A DNA stretch of 61,975 bases from the NCBI RefSeq assembly GCF_947631635.1, contig NZ_CANRMB010000016.1, forward strand, positions 1 through 61,975, written 5' to 3'. Position numbers and translations under genes: made by a program. Below the pieces are notes generated by a model. The model had not been told where the DNA came from. It searched no databases and saw nothing but the letters and a program-made list of their open reading frames with translations. Shown here piece after piece: positions 16,630 through 24,834 of this stretch. This stretch comes from an uncultured Dysosmobacter sp. (GTDB lineage: Bacteria > Bacillota > Clostridia > Oscillospirales > Oscillospiraceae). The first letter of the stretch is position 1. The number at the start of each line of letters is the position of its first letter.

Positions 16630-17286
16630 ATGAATAAAATTCTCATTGCGGAGGACGAAGCCCCCATTGCCAATCTGCTCCGCACCGCGCTGGAGGGGGC
16701 GGACTACCGCTGCGTCTGGGCGGCGGATGGAGCCGCCGCCGCGGACAGGCTGGAGGCGGAGCCCTTCGACCTGGTGCTTTTGGACATCATGCTGCCCAAG
16801 GCCGACGGCTACGAGGTGCTGGAATACTGCAAATCCCTGGATGTGCCGGTGATCTTCCTCACCGCCAAGGGCGCGCTTCAGGACCGGGTGAAAGGTCTGC
16901 GGCTGGGGGCGGAGGACTATATCACCAAGCCCTTCGAGCTGATGGAGCTGCTGGCCCGGGTGGAGACGGTGCTCCGCCGCTGCGGCAAGACGGGCCGGGT
17001 GCTGTCCCTGCCGCCGGACATCGAGGTGGACACCGCCAGCCATGTGGTGAAAAGGGGCGGCGTCCCTGTGGCGCTGACAGCGAAGGAATACGACCTGCTG
17101 CTGTTGTTCATGCAAAACAAAAACATCGCCCTGTACCGGGACCGCATCTATGAGCGCGTCTGGGGCGAGGAATACCTGGGCGACAGCCGCACCGTGGACC
17201 TCCACATCCAGCGGATGCGGAAAAAGCTGGGGCTGGAGAAAAAGCTGGTGGCGGTCTATAAAGTGGGCTATCGATTGGAGGTGTGA
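16630..17286 (+). CDS. OmpR-family response regulator
   Basis: 218 residues. Receiver domain at 1-115 with the acidic pair near residues 9-10, phospho-acceptor Asp52 (VLLDIMLP) and Lys in LTAKG; winged-helix DNA-binding domain from about 125 with VWGEEYLGDSRTVDLHIQRMRKKLG. It should be phosphorylated by the kinase encoded next, whose frame overlaps or nearly overlaps this gene's stop. Of two close starts, the ATG at 16630 has AGAGGTGAGCGCT before it and gives the normal N-terminus NKILIAEDE. The hairpin element upstream leaves only about 60 bp for a promoter. Confidence 0.93.
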   Translation: MNKILIAEDEAPIANLLRTALEGADYRCVWAADGAAAADRLEAEPFDLVLLDIMLPKADGYEVLEYCKSLDVPVIFLTAKGALQDRVKGLRLGAEDYITKPFELMELLARVETVLRRCGKTGRVLSLPPDIEVDTASHVVKRGGVPVALTAKEYDLLLLFMQNKNIALYRDRIYERVWGEEYLGDSRTVDLHIQRMRKKLGLEKKLVAVYKVGYRLEV

Positions 17287-17291
17287 CGGCG

Positions 17292-18701
17292 GTGCGGCTG
17301 TTCTGGAAGCTGTTTTGCAGCATGGTCATCATCACGGCCATGGCCTGTTCTCTGGGCGGCTATTTTCTGATCGACCAGCAGTTCCGCACCTCTTTGGACC
17401 GGGAGGTCTCCGCGCTCTATGAGGAGAACGACCTCCTGCGGTACACCCTGGCTCGGGAACTGGTTCTCCAGCCCGCCGTCGGAGAGGAGGAGCTGGCCCG
17501 GCTGATCGGTCAGATCAGCATCACCACCGGACGGGGCACCGTGGCCTTCCGCATCAGCGACGAGACTGGAAAGACCGTTGTCACCAGCGGGACCGTTCCC
17601 GTGGAGGCCGCTCCCCTCACCGCCCAGCTGGAGGAGGGACAGCGGGGCTGGGAGCTGGCCCGCGCCAGGACGGACCGGGCCTATCTCCACGCCGCCAGCC
17701 CTTTGACGCTGGACGGCGGCATGCTGTATCTGGAAAACTGCCGGGAGGTGACCTCCCTGTTCTCCACCCGGCAGGAGCAGTATCAGAGCTTCTTCTATCT
17801 GATGCTGGGCCTCACCGCCGTGGTGGGCGTGCTGTCTCTGGCCGTGGCGGCGGTGATCCTGCGTCCCCTGTCGCGTCTCTCCGCCGCCACCAAGCGGATG
17901 GCCGCCGGGGAACTGGACCAGCGCGTCCGGGTGGACAGCAATGACGAACTGGGCCGCCTCTCCGCGGATTTCAACGCCATGGCCGCCCAGCTGGAGGAGC
18001 AGGTCCAGGCGCTGAAGGACGCGGCCCAGCGACAGGAGGACTTTCTCAACAGCTTCGCCCATGAGATCAAAACGCCCCTGACCTCCATCATCGGCTACGC
18101 GGACCTGCTGCGCTCCCGTCCCGCCACGGCTGCCCAGGTGCGGGACAGCGCCGGCTACATCTTCAGCGAGGGGCGGCGGCTGGAGGCGCTGAGTCAAAAG
18201 CTGATGGACCTGATCGTGCTGGACAAGCAGGACTTTCCCCTGCGGCCGGTGGCGATGGACGCCTTTTTGCAGCGGGTGGGCGGCGCGCTGCTGCCCGCGC
18301 TGGAAAAGAGGGGCATCCGCCTGCGGATCCGGGCCCAGCAGGCCGAGATCCCCCTGGAGCCGGACCTGATGGAGACCGTCTGCCTGAACCTGCTGGACAA
18401 CGCCCGAAAGGCCATGGACGGCAGGGGCGTCATCATTCTGGAGGGCCTGGCGGAGGAGGGCGGCTACTGCATTCGGGTGACGGACAGCGGCAAGGGCATT
18501 CCCGCCCAGGAGCTGAGCCGCATCACCGAGGCCTTTTACATGGTGGACAAGTCCCGTGCCCGCGCCCAGGGCGGCGCCGGACTGGGGCTGGCCGTGTGCC
18601 GGCGGATCGTGTCGCTCCACGGCGGCTCCATGGAATTTCAAAGTGTGGAGGGCACCGGCACCCAAGTCCGCGTTCATTTGAAAGGAGGCGGTCCCGCATG
18701 A
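17292..18701 (+). CDS. Membrane sensor histidine kinase
   Basis: About 469 residues. First membrane helix near 8-28, an extracytoplasmic sensor region of about 140 residues, second helix around 165-190, HAMP linker (LSRLSAATKRMAAGELDQRV), dimerisation domain with the phospho-accepting His in FAHEIKTPLTS, and an ATPase domain with N box NLLDNARKAM, DSGKGIP and GGAGLGLAV. The partner is the response regulator upstream. A GGAGG 10 nt away favours the GTG at 17292; a GTG at 17283 that overlaps the regulator's stop is the alternative. Confidence 0.92.
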   Translation: MRLFWKLFCSMVIITAMACSLGGYFLIDQQFRTSLDREVSALYEENDLLRYTLARELVLQPAVGEEELARLIGQISITTGRGTVAFRISDETGKTVVTSGTVPVEAAPLTAQLEEGQRGWELARARTDRAYLHAASPLTLDGGMLYLENCREVTSLFSTRQEQYQSFFYLMLGLTAVVGVLSLAVAAVILRPLSRLSAATKRMAAGELDQRVRVDSNDELGRLSADFNAMAAQLEEQVQALKDAAQRQEDFLNSFAHEIKTPLTSIIGYADLLRSRPATAAQVRDSAGYIFSEGRRLEALSQKLMDLIVLDKQDFPLRPVAMDAFLQRVGGALLPALEKRGIRLRIRAQQAEIPLEPDLMETVCLNLLDNARKAMDGRGVIILEGLAEEGGYCIRVTDSGKGIPAQELSRITEAFYMVDKSRARAQGGAGLGLAVCRRIVSLHGGSMEFQSVEGTGTQVRVHLKGGGPA

Positions 18702-19456
18702 GAAAACGGAAACCCCGGCTGCTGCCGGTCCTGACCTGTGCTGTGATGCTGGCCGCCGTCATCCTGCCCCAGCAGCTGTCCCGGTGGCGGGATAAGGCCC
18801 TGCTGAATACCCCCCACACCGAGGCCCTGCACGGAGAAAACGAGCTGCCCACCCGTCCCCTGTCCCTACCGGAGCAGATGTCCCTGATCGCCCTATTTAA
18901 TATGGACAATGAGGCGCTGACCTCCGTCATCCAGGAGCTGGGGCAGGACAGTGAGACCGCGGCCATGGTGCGGACCGAACTGGAGCGGCTCTGCGACAGC
19001 GGCGTGCTCCCGCCGGAGGTGCCGCTGGAAGATCTGTCGGCGTTTTCCAGCAGGCGCTTATACCTGCGAATGCCCGGGACCCTGACCGGCGCCAGCTTTC
19101 TGGTCATGGAGGGATATTCCAAGCAGGAGGAGTTCTATCTCTCCCTGGTCCTGAGCGAGACGGACGGCTATGCGCTGTGGCTGGAGCTGGATCACCCGGC
19201 CATGAAAAAATTTGCCGGCCAGCCTGTGGACATCGGCAGAGCCTTTTTAGACCGCCTGGGCGTGGAAAATTCCTGTACCGGATACGGCCGGTATGATGCG
19301 GTCTTCACCACGCCGGATGGAGGACTTCAGTACGCGGTCTATCTGGACAGCACGCTTCTGCTCATCCAGGCTTCTTCCAGCGATGAGACAGCCGTATCAC
19401 CCATTCATGGCAGCAGCGATGCGACAGCGGCATCATCCATTCATGTCAGCAGCTAG
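18698..19456 (+). CDS. Membrane-anchored hypothetical protein of the two-component operon
   Basis: 252 residues with a single N-terminal membrane segment (LLPVLTCAVMLAAVILPQ, about 8-25) after a basic MRKRKPR, so it is anchored or secreted with the C-terminus outside. No known domain. The ATG overlaps the stop of the kinase gene (ATGA), with AAAGGAGGCGGT before it, so it belongs to the same operon and may be an accessory sensor or the regulated output. The tail has two imperfect repeats (ETAVSPIHGSSDATAASSIHVSS). Confidence 0.75.
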   Translation: MRKRKPRLLPVLTCAVMLAAVILPQQLSRWRDKALLNTPHTEALHGENELPTRPLSLPEQMSLIALFNMDNEALTSVIQELGQDSETAAMVRTELERLCDSGVLPPEVPLEDLSAFSSRRLYLRMPGTLTGASFLVMEGYSKQEEFYLSLVLSETDGYALWLELDHPAMKKFAGQPVDIGRAFLDRLGVENSCTGYGRYDAVFTTPDGGLQYAVYLDSTLLLIQASSSDETAVSPIHGSSDATAASSIHVSS

Positions 19457-19529
19457 TTTCCCGCCGTTCCCAACGGTGCGGCACATCCCGGTGTGCGGAA
19501 GCATCAAACACAAAGGAGGCGCCCAGCAG

Positions 19530-19694
19530 ATGGCCGAATGGTACTATGGCAGTCTGGGTCTGTGGACGGAGCCGGCCTGGTCCGTCCAGGAGAGTTCCCA
19601 GTACCGGCTCGCTGAAACGGAGAGCTTCCTTCAGGCGTTCCAGCTGGACAGCAGCGTGGGCGCACAGTCCATTCTCCTTGAGCCTGGGCGGTGA
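19530..19694 (+). CDS. Small 54-residue protein, unknown
   Basis: ATG preceded by AAAGGAGG at 10 nt. The product MAEWYYGSLGLWTEPAWSV... is rich in Trp, Glu and Ser with no membrane segment. It is in the 350-bp gap between the two-component operon and the carboxypeptidase gene, on the same strand. The good ribosome site is the only support; it could be a remnant. Confidence 0.45.
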   Translation: MAEWYYGSLGLWTEPAWSVQESSQYRLAETESFLQAFQLDSSVGAQSILLEPGR

Positions 19695-19807
19695 AGCAAC
19701 CTCTGATGCGGGATAAACGATGGCGTTTTGATGCAAAAACGAGGGGAGTTTGACGGAACAGGGCGTTAAATTGGAGACACAGAACCGATACAAAGGAGTG
19801 TCTCAAC

Positions 19808-20905
19808 ATGGCTGTTGTCCTGCAATATCCAAGAATCGAAGCGCCGGAACGGGAATATTATGTGGCCCGCCGCCCCGCTCCCTCCGCCCGCCGCGCCCAG
19901 CGGCACCGGCGGCATTTCCTCCTGTTTCCCGCCCTGCTGGCCCTGCTTCTGTTCGGCGGCGGTTTTCTGCTGGGAAAGGCCAGCGCCGCGCCGGAACCAC
20001 CATCGGGCGGCGCCGGCGGCATCCCCGCAGCAAGCCTCTCCCCTGCTGAACCAGACAGCATCACCCCGGAGAAGCCCACGGCAAAAGGCTCGGCCAGTGC
20101 AGCGCCGGGCTCCTCATCGGCCGGTGCCGACGGCATCCCCGCGGCAAGTCTCTCCCCTGCTGAACCAGACAGCATCGTCCCGGAGAAGCCCACGGCAAAA
20201 GGCACAGCCAGTGCCGCTCCGGGATCCTCATCGGACGGCACCGGCGGCATCCCCGCGGCAAGTCTCTCCCCCGCTGAGCCAGACAGCATCGTCCCGGAGA
20301 AGCCCACGGCAGCAGACGTAGCCAGCACAGCAAGCAGCACGGATTGGGCGCTGCTCCTGGTCAACGGAGAGCACCCTCTGCCGGAGGATTTCACGATCCC
20401 TGAGCTGACACAGCTGAAAAACGGCCACGCCATCGACAGCCGCGCCTATCCGTCCCTGCAGGCCATGATGGACGCGGCGCGAGCGGAGGGCCTTCAGCCG
20501 CTGATCTGCTCCTCCTACCGCACCTGGGACAAGCAGACGAAGCTGTTTGAAGCCAAAACGCAGTTTTATATGAATCAGGGATACGTTCGGACAGAGGCAG
20601 AGGAACGGGCCGCCCAGTGGGTGGCCCGCCCCGGCACCAGCGAGCATCAGATGTGTCTGGCGGTGGATATCGTGGACATGTCCTATCAGCTGCTGGACGA
20701 GGCGCAGGAGGAGACTGCCGTGCAGAAGTGGCTCATGGCCCACTGCGCGGAATACGGCTTTATCCTCCGCTATCCCACGGAGAAAAGCACCCTGACCGGC
20801 GTGAACTACGAGCCGTGGCACTACCGCTATGTGGGGCAGGAAGCTGCCCAGGAGATCATGGAGCAGGGCATCTGTCTGGAAGAGTATCTGGCTGCTTCCC
20901 GCTGA
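19808..20905 (+). CDS. D-alanyl-D-alanine carboxypeptidase, M15/VanY family
   Basis: 365 residues. A basic N-terminus, one membrane segment (about 37-58), a low-complexity Ala/Pro/Ser linker with three near-identical 38-residue repeats starting at residues 71, 109 and 147, then a VanY-type zinc peptidase domain. Zinc ligands and catalytic residues can be placed: His280 and Asp287 in SEHQMCLAVD, Glu335 and His338 in EPWHYR. It should trim the terminal D-Ala from muropeptides outside the membrane. The short D-Ala-D-Ala specificity motif SSYRTWDKQ is also present. AAAGGAGTGTCTCAAC precedes the ATG. Confidence 0.9.
   Translation: MAVVLQYPRIEAPEREYYVARRPAPSARRAQRHRRHFLLFPALLALLLFGGGFLLGKASAAPEPPSGGAGGIPAASLSPAEPDSITPEKPTAKGSASAAPGSSSAGADGIPAASLSPAEPDSIVPEKPTAKGTASAAPGSSSDGTGGIPAASLSPAEPDSIVPEKPTAADVASTASSTDWALLLVNGEHPLPEDFTIPELTQLKNGHAIDSRAYPSLQAMMDAARAEGLQPLICSSYRTWDKQTKLFEAKTQFYMNQGYVRTEAEERAAQWVARPGTSEHQMCLAVDIVDMSYQLLDEAQEETAVQKWLMAHCAEYGFILRYPTEKSTLTGVNYEPWHYRYVGQEAAQEIMEQGICLEEYLAASR
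20018..20315 (+). repeat. 114-bp tandem repeats coding the carboxypeptidase linker
   Basis: Two full and one partial unit with a 114-bp period (starting at 20018, 20132 and 20246), nearly identical at DNA level, encode GIPAASLSPAEPDSI.PEKPTA.... The near identity of synonymous sites indicates recent expansion, so copy number is expected to vary between strains. Confidence 0.85.
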
Positions 20906-20935
20906 CTGTCAAAAATCATCTCCGTGCCTCAGCGA

Positions 20936-20977
20936 ACAGCCCCCGCCGCGGATCGCGATCCGCGGCGGGGGCTGTTG
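20936..20977. terminator. Long GC palindrome after the carboxypeptidase gene
   Basis: AACAGCCCCCGCCGCGGATC joined directly to its reverse complement. It lies between convergent genes. The stem is very stable; T-runs are weak, so I call it a probable terminator. Confidence 0.65.
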
Positions 20978-21038
20978 TGTCATATGATGTAAACGCGGGT
21001 CCGCCGTTCCCGGTGGAACATACCGGTCCGTCTCCGTT

Positions 21039-22511
21039 TTATTGGACTATATAATGGGCGCCCAGGCTCTCAGGGCGCTGTAACGCCGCCTCGGTCACAG
21101 CCTTGGAGACCGCGGTCATGTTCCGCAGTTCCAGCCACTGGCGCAGAGGCTGGGGCGCGGCCCTGTCCAGCTGCGCCTCCATCTCCTCCAAAAAGGCGTG
21201 CAGGCGCCGCAGGTCCTCCATATTTCGCTCCACAGAGGCTGCGGCCCACATATTCTCCCGGAGAGTCTGCCTCTCCGGCAGCTCCCCTGTGCGGTCCACC
21301 CCGCCCACAAGTGCCAACAGCTTCTCCAATTCCGCCCGTTCCGCTCCGGCGTCTCTGAGGCAGGGTCCACCCGCCGCGGCCTCCCGTCCGGCGATCCGGC
21401 CAAACAGCGCCGCTTCCGTCAGCGCGCTGCCGGAGAGCCGGTTGGCGCCATGCAGCCCGCCGGTCACCTCGCCGCAGGCGAACAGGCCCTTGATCGCCGT
21501 GGAGCAGTCCGGCTCCAGTGGGATGCCGCCCATGAAGAAATGCGCCATGGGCCGCACTTCCAGCGGCTGGTCCAGGAATTTTCGGGCCATGTCCGCGATA
21601 TTGGGGCACTCCCGCTCCAAATAGGCCCAGTCACAGGCCGTCAGGTCCAAATATACCCGCTTCTGGCGGTAGAGCGCCCGGGCCAGCACATCCCGGTTCT
21701 CCAGTTCCTTCATGGGATAGGACTCCATGAACCGCTCCCCTTTTTCGTTGCGGAACACCGCGCCATGGGAGAAAACATCCGGGAAGATATCCGCCCGCCT
21801 GGGGGTGCAGATGCGGTACGGATAAAACTGCACGAACTCCATTCCAACCAGCCTCAGTCCCGCCCGGAGCGCCATGGCATAGCCGTCGCCGGTCAAGTCG
21901 GTGGTATTGCTGGTGTAGCGGTAGATATTCCCCGCGCCTCCGGCCGCCAGGACCACGGCGTCTGCCGGATAATAAACCACTCGCCCGTCCCGCTCCGCCA
22001 GAACGCCCAAAATGCTGCCGCTGGCCTTCACCAGATCAAAGGCCATCACGTCCTCATCCAGCACAGCGTCTGTGTTCGCCAACAGATAGTCTCGAAGCTC
22101 CCTGGTCAAAAGCCGCCCTCTTTTGGGCTTGCAGCAGGCCAGATAGTGATACGTGCCGGAGGGGGTCTCAATGCCCCGGTATTCCAGCGGCAGCCCGAAT
22201 TCCCGCAGGGCCTCCACCGTGTCGGCCCCCTGCTGTATCAGCATCTCCGCGACGCGCAGGTCCTGCTCTCCCTCCCCGGACGCCAGGAAACGCCGCCGGT
22301 AGTCCTCCTGAAGCCCCGGTTCCTTCGGCGCAAAGCGGTGTACGGACATGGAGACCAGAGACGAACCGGAACCGCCCACCTTTCCCTTGCTCAGGATCCG
22401 GACCTTCCTGCCCGCCCGGTGGGCCTCTATAGCGGCATACATGCCGGCCAGTCCGCCGCCGATCACAAGAACCTCACTCTTTTCCGCCCATACCATCTGC
22501 GTTATATCCAT
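21039..22511 (-). CDS. FAD-dependent oxidoreductase, fumarate reductase/L-aspartate oxidase family
   Basis: About 490 residues. FAD-binding GxGxxG near the N-terminus (VIGGGLAGMYAA), the family's GGSGSSLVSMSV, VVLAAGGAGNIY, RPMAHFFMGGIPLE with the active-site His region, and the C-terminal flavin motif GLFACGEVTGGLHGANRLSGSAL. It therefore reduces or oxidises a dicarboxylate or similar acid, but neither NadA/NadC nor Fe-S partner genes are adjacent, so the substrate is open. The start is uncertain: 22511 follows AAAGGA at 12 nt, 22523 lies directly on it. A promoter with TATAAT (22566-22571) and TTGCGG (22590-22595), spacer 18, is upstream. Confidence 0.83.
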   Translation of the reverse strand: MDITQMVWAEKSEVLVIGGGLAGMYAAIEAHRAGRKVRILSKGKVGGSGSSLVSMSVHRFAPKEPGLQEDYRRRFLASGEGEQDLRVAEMLIQQGADTVEALREFGLPLEYRGIETPSGTYHYLACCKPKRGRLLTRELRDYLLANTDAVLDEDVMAFDLVKASGSILGVLAERDGRVVYYPADAVVLAAGGAGNIYRYTSNTTDLTGDGYAMALRAGLRLVGMEFVQFYPYRICTPRRADIFPDVFSHGAVFRNEKGERFMESYPMKELENRDVLARALYRQKRVYLDLTACDWAYLERECPNIADMARKFLDQPLEVRPMAHFFMGGIPLEPDCSTAIKGLFACGEVTGGLHGANRLSGSALTEAALFGRIAGREAAAGGPCLRDAGAERAELEKLLALVGGVDRTGELPERQTLRENMWAAASVERNMEDLRRLHAFLEEMEAQLDRAAPQPLRQWLELRNMTAVSKAVTEAALQRPESLGAHYIVQ

Positions 22512-22565
22512 CGATGCCACCATTCCTTTCCATCCGCTCAGGAGGCCGCTCACATTTGATATGGT

Positions 22566-22595
22566 ATTATACCACACCGCGTTCAGGCGCCGCAA
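22566..22595 (-). promoter_or_regulatory. Promoter of the flavoprotein gene
   Basis: Minus strand: TTGCGG, 18-bp spacer, TATAAT. Perfect -10 within GGTATAATACC, a small palindrome that could also bind a regulator. Confidence 0.5.
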
Positions 22596-22853
22596 TGCCA
22601 GTGCCATCTCCCCCCACAGCGCAAGTCTTCCCTTAGGGCAACGCTGTGGGAACCAGTCTCCCTGCGGACGCTTACAGATTGAGAGATGCAAAACGGAAAT
22701 CCCATCATTTTACAATTCTAAATCGACGGATTCAGAAAAGAAACATAAATACGCAGTGGGTTTTATCAGCAATTTCGTTAGCATTTTCAAATAGGAGGCT
22801 TATTTCTTTGAAACATTATTGTCAAAAATCCTTGAACCCATTGCAGGCAGAGG

Positions 22854-22892
22854 AAAGCCCTCGAAGCTGTTGAAACTTCGAGGGCTTTCCTG
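22854..22892 (+). terminator. Hairpin in the gap before the island
   Basis: GAAAGCCCTCGAAG stem, CTGTTGAAA region, CTTCGAGGGCTTTCC, then CTGTT. It follows a 21-codon TTG-started frame (22808-22873, with TAGGAGGC before it) that I regard as a fragment. Confidence 0.55.
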
Positions 22893-23062
22893 TTGGAGCA
22901 GAGCAATAAAAATCCTTTTTTGGTATCGGGTTTCAGAGGGAAAGGGTGTGTGCGGGACTGCTCCGCAGAGCGTGCCGACGCGCAGCCGGGCGAAGTCCGG
23001 CCCTTAGCGTGTGGTAAACTGTCAGGGTTTTCCCGTGCGATTTTAATCAGCCCAACCCAGCA

Positions 23063-23084
23063 GCGCGGAAGGAGGGATTTGAAC
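23063..23084. other. 22-bp copy of the tRNA-Ser(GCT) 3' end (att-like scar)
   Basis: GCGCGGAAGGAGGGATTTGAAC here is identical to 57749-57770, the 3' end of the intact tRNA-Ser(GCT) gene, in the same orientation. Here no tRNA body follows. Such a short copy of a tRNA 3' end is what integration of an element by a tyrosine integrase leaves at the far boundary. Confidence 0.6.
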
Positions 23085-23183
23085 TGGTAGGAATTAGCGT
23101 TTAGCGTATGCCGATTCCCACCATTCGACTCGGAAGGCAAACGGAAATGTTTCACCGGCATCAGCGAAAAGGAGCATTCAACA

Positions 23184-23465
23184 TTGCGGCTGTCTTTGCA
23201 AGAACGGAGGGGTACGTCCCCAAACCACCTGCGGATGTCCGACATAGACCGCGCAGCACAGTTTACACCGTTTGCCACACTAACGGGCTATGAGGGGGCC
23301 GTCAAAGAAGCCGCCGGGCTGACGGATGCCCAAGTGGAACTGGATGAAGATGCCGTGACAGTGCTGAATATAAAGTTACAACTGTTGGAAAAATACGGAG
23401 CATCCAATAGTGTCCGACTCCTATCGTTCAGACAACCGTTGAGACCAAGAGCGGATACCGCATGA
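23184..23465 (+). pseudogene. YolD-like protein fragment
   Basis: The stretch RMSDIDRAAQFTPFATLTGY followed by EGAVKEAAGLTD and LNIKLQLL matches the core of YolD-like proteins carried by conjugative elements. The conserved C-terminal half is missing: the frame leaves the family after about residue 75 and stops. The N-terminal leader also breaks off, with plausible codons in another frame. It is a decayed ICE-type gene just inside the tRNA-like scar. Confidence 0.6.
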
Positions 23466-23556
23466 AAGGCTTGAATTTTTATGATTTAGTGCTATGATAA
23501 CTACTTGTAAATAATTGCTTGAACCACAAACCCCTCTCGATCATACAAAGGAGATT

Positions 23557-24834
23557 ATGAAAAGATACATTGAAACACTTGGCGGCATCATCGAAAAACA
23601 GACTGCCGCATCCCCGGAACATACCCGGGAGCTGCTGGAAGCGGCCTATTCCTGGGTGCGCTTTTCCGGAAAACACAGTCATGGCAAAGATGTGCGTTCC
23701 GCTTATAAGTACATCAACGGAGCAGTTGCCGGTACCATCGTGGATTCCTTCCGCCATCCGAAGGAGTCTGTGATGGTCAATATCTTTTTCCCCTGCGAGC
23801 TGCTCCACGCCATGAAGATCCAGCCCATGTTCCCGGAGGGAATCTCTGCCTATGTGGCCTGCACGGCCTGCCAGCGGGTCTTCGCAGAGGCCGCGGAGGC
23901 GGCCGACGTGCCGGAGAGCTTTTGCTCCTATCACAAGACCATGCTGGGTGTCGCGGAGGCTGGCGTCATGCCCGCCCCGCTGATGATTGCCAACACCACG
24001 CTGGCCTGTGACGCAAACCAGCTGTCCTTCCGCCGCCTGGCGGAGTTTTACCAGGTGCCCCACACGGTCATCGATATCCCCCATGCCAACGACGAGGAGG
24101 CCGTTCACTACGTGGCGGACCAGCTCCGGGCGCTGACGCCCCAGTTGGAGGAGCTCTGCCGGCGGAGGCTGGACCCCCAGGTCCTGCGGGAGACGGTGGC
24201 CTGTTCCAAGCGCACCATCGAGTTCTGCCGGGAGTATCTGAAAAAGCGGGGAGGGGTCTCTCTGCCCGCCACCATGACCGGAGAGCTGTGCACCTTGATC
24301 TCCAACCATGTTATGCTGGGCCGTCCGGAGAGCGAGCGGTATATGCAGCGCATGCTGCGCGCAGTGGAGGCCGCGCCCGCGGCGCTGCCCGGCAAAAAAC
24401 GGATTTTCTGGATGCACATCCTTCCCAACTGGCAGGACTCCATGAAGGACATTTTGGAGGCCAGTGGGCGCTGTGAGCTGGTGGGCACCGATATCGCGGC
24501 GGACTCCCTGCCGGACATGGACCCGGACCATCCCTATGAGAGCATGGCCCGCCGGGTGGTGGAGAGCATGTGCAACGGCCCGGCCGGCCGCCGCATCGAC
24601 ATGGTCCTCCACTATGCCAAGGCGGCGGGAGCGGACGGCGTCATCGTCTTCTGCCACTGGGGCTGCAAGCAGACGCTGGGTCTCTCTCAGCTGGCCAAGC
24701 AGCGGCTGGAAGCGGAGGGGCTGCCCACTCTGGTGCTGGATGGAGACGGCTGCGACGCCCGCAATGTGGCCGACGGCCAGATGGTCACTCGGGTCAACGC
24801 ATTTCTGGAACAGTTGGAGGGCCTGCACGCATGA
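23557..24834 (+). CDS. 2-hydroxyacyl-CoA dehydratase family protein (subunit 1)
   Basis: 425 residues of the HgdA/HgdB superfamily, whose members hold a [4Fe-4S] or double-cubane cluster and do difficult reductions after ATP-driven electron injection. Cysteines that could be ligands are in FFPCELLHAMKIQPMFPEG, VACTACQRVF, and FCHWGCKQTLG near the C-terminus, the positions typical for this family. The ATG follows AAAGGAGATT. The next gene overlaps its stop by ATGA, so the subunits are coupled. No CoA-transferase or acyl-CoA genes are nearby, so a true 2-hydroxyacyl-CoA substrate is not assured; a double-cubane reductase role is an alternative. Confidence 0.82.
   Translation: MKRYIETLGGIIEKQTAASPEHTRELLEAAYSWVRFSGKHSHGKDVRSAYKYINGAVAGTIVDSFRHPKESVMVNIFFPCELLHAMKIQPMFPEGISAYVACTACQRVFAEAAEAADVPESFCSYHKTMLGVAEAGVMPAPLMIANTTLACDANQLSFRRLAEFYQVPHTVIDIPHANDEEAVHYVADQLRALTPQLEELCRRRLDPQVLRETVACSKRTIEFCREYLKKRGGVSLPATMTGELCTLISNHVMLGRPESERYMQRMLRAVEAAPAALPGKKRIFWMHILPNWQDSMKDILEASGRCELVGTDIAADSLPDMDPDHPYESMARRVVESMCNGPAGRRIDMVLHYAKAAGADGVIVFCHWGCKQTLGLSQLAKQRLEAEGLPTLVLDGDGCDARNVADGQMVTRVNAFLEQLEGLHA

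Noticed and set aside
21198..22559. A 453-residue plus-strand frame opposite the flavoprotein gene
   Set aside because: Shadow of the minus-strand gene; the minus-strand frame has all FAD motifs.
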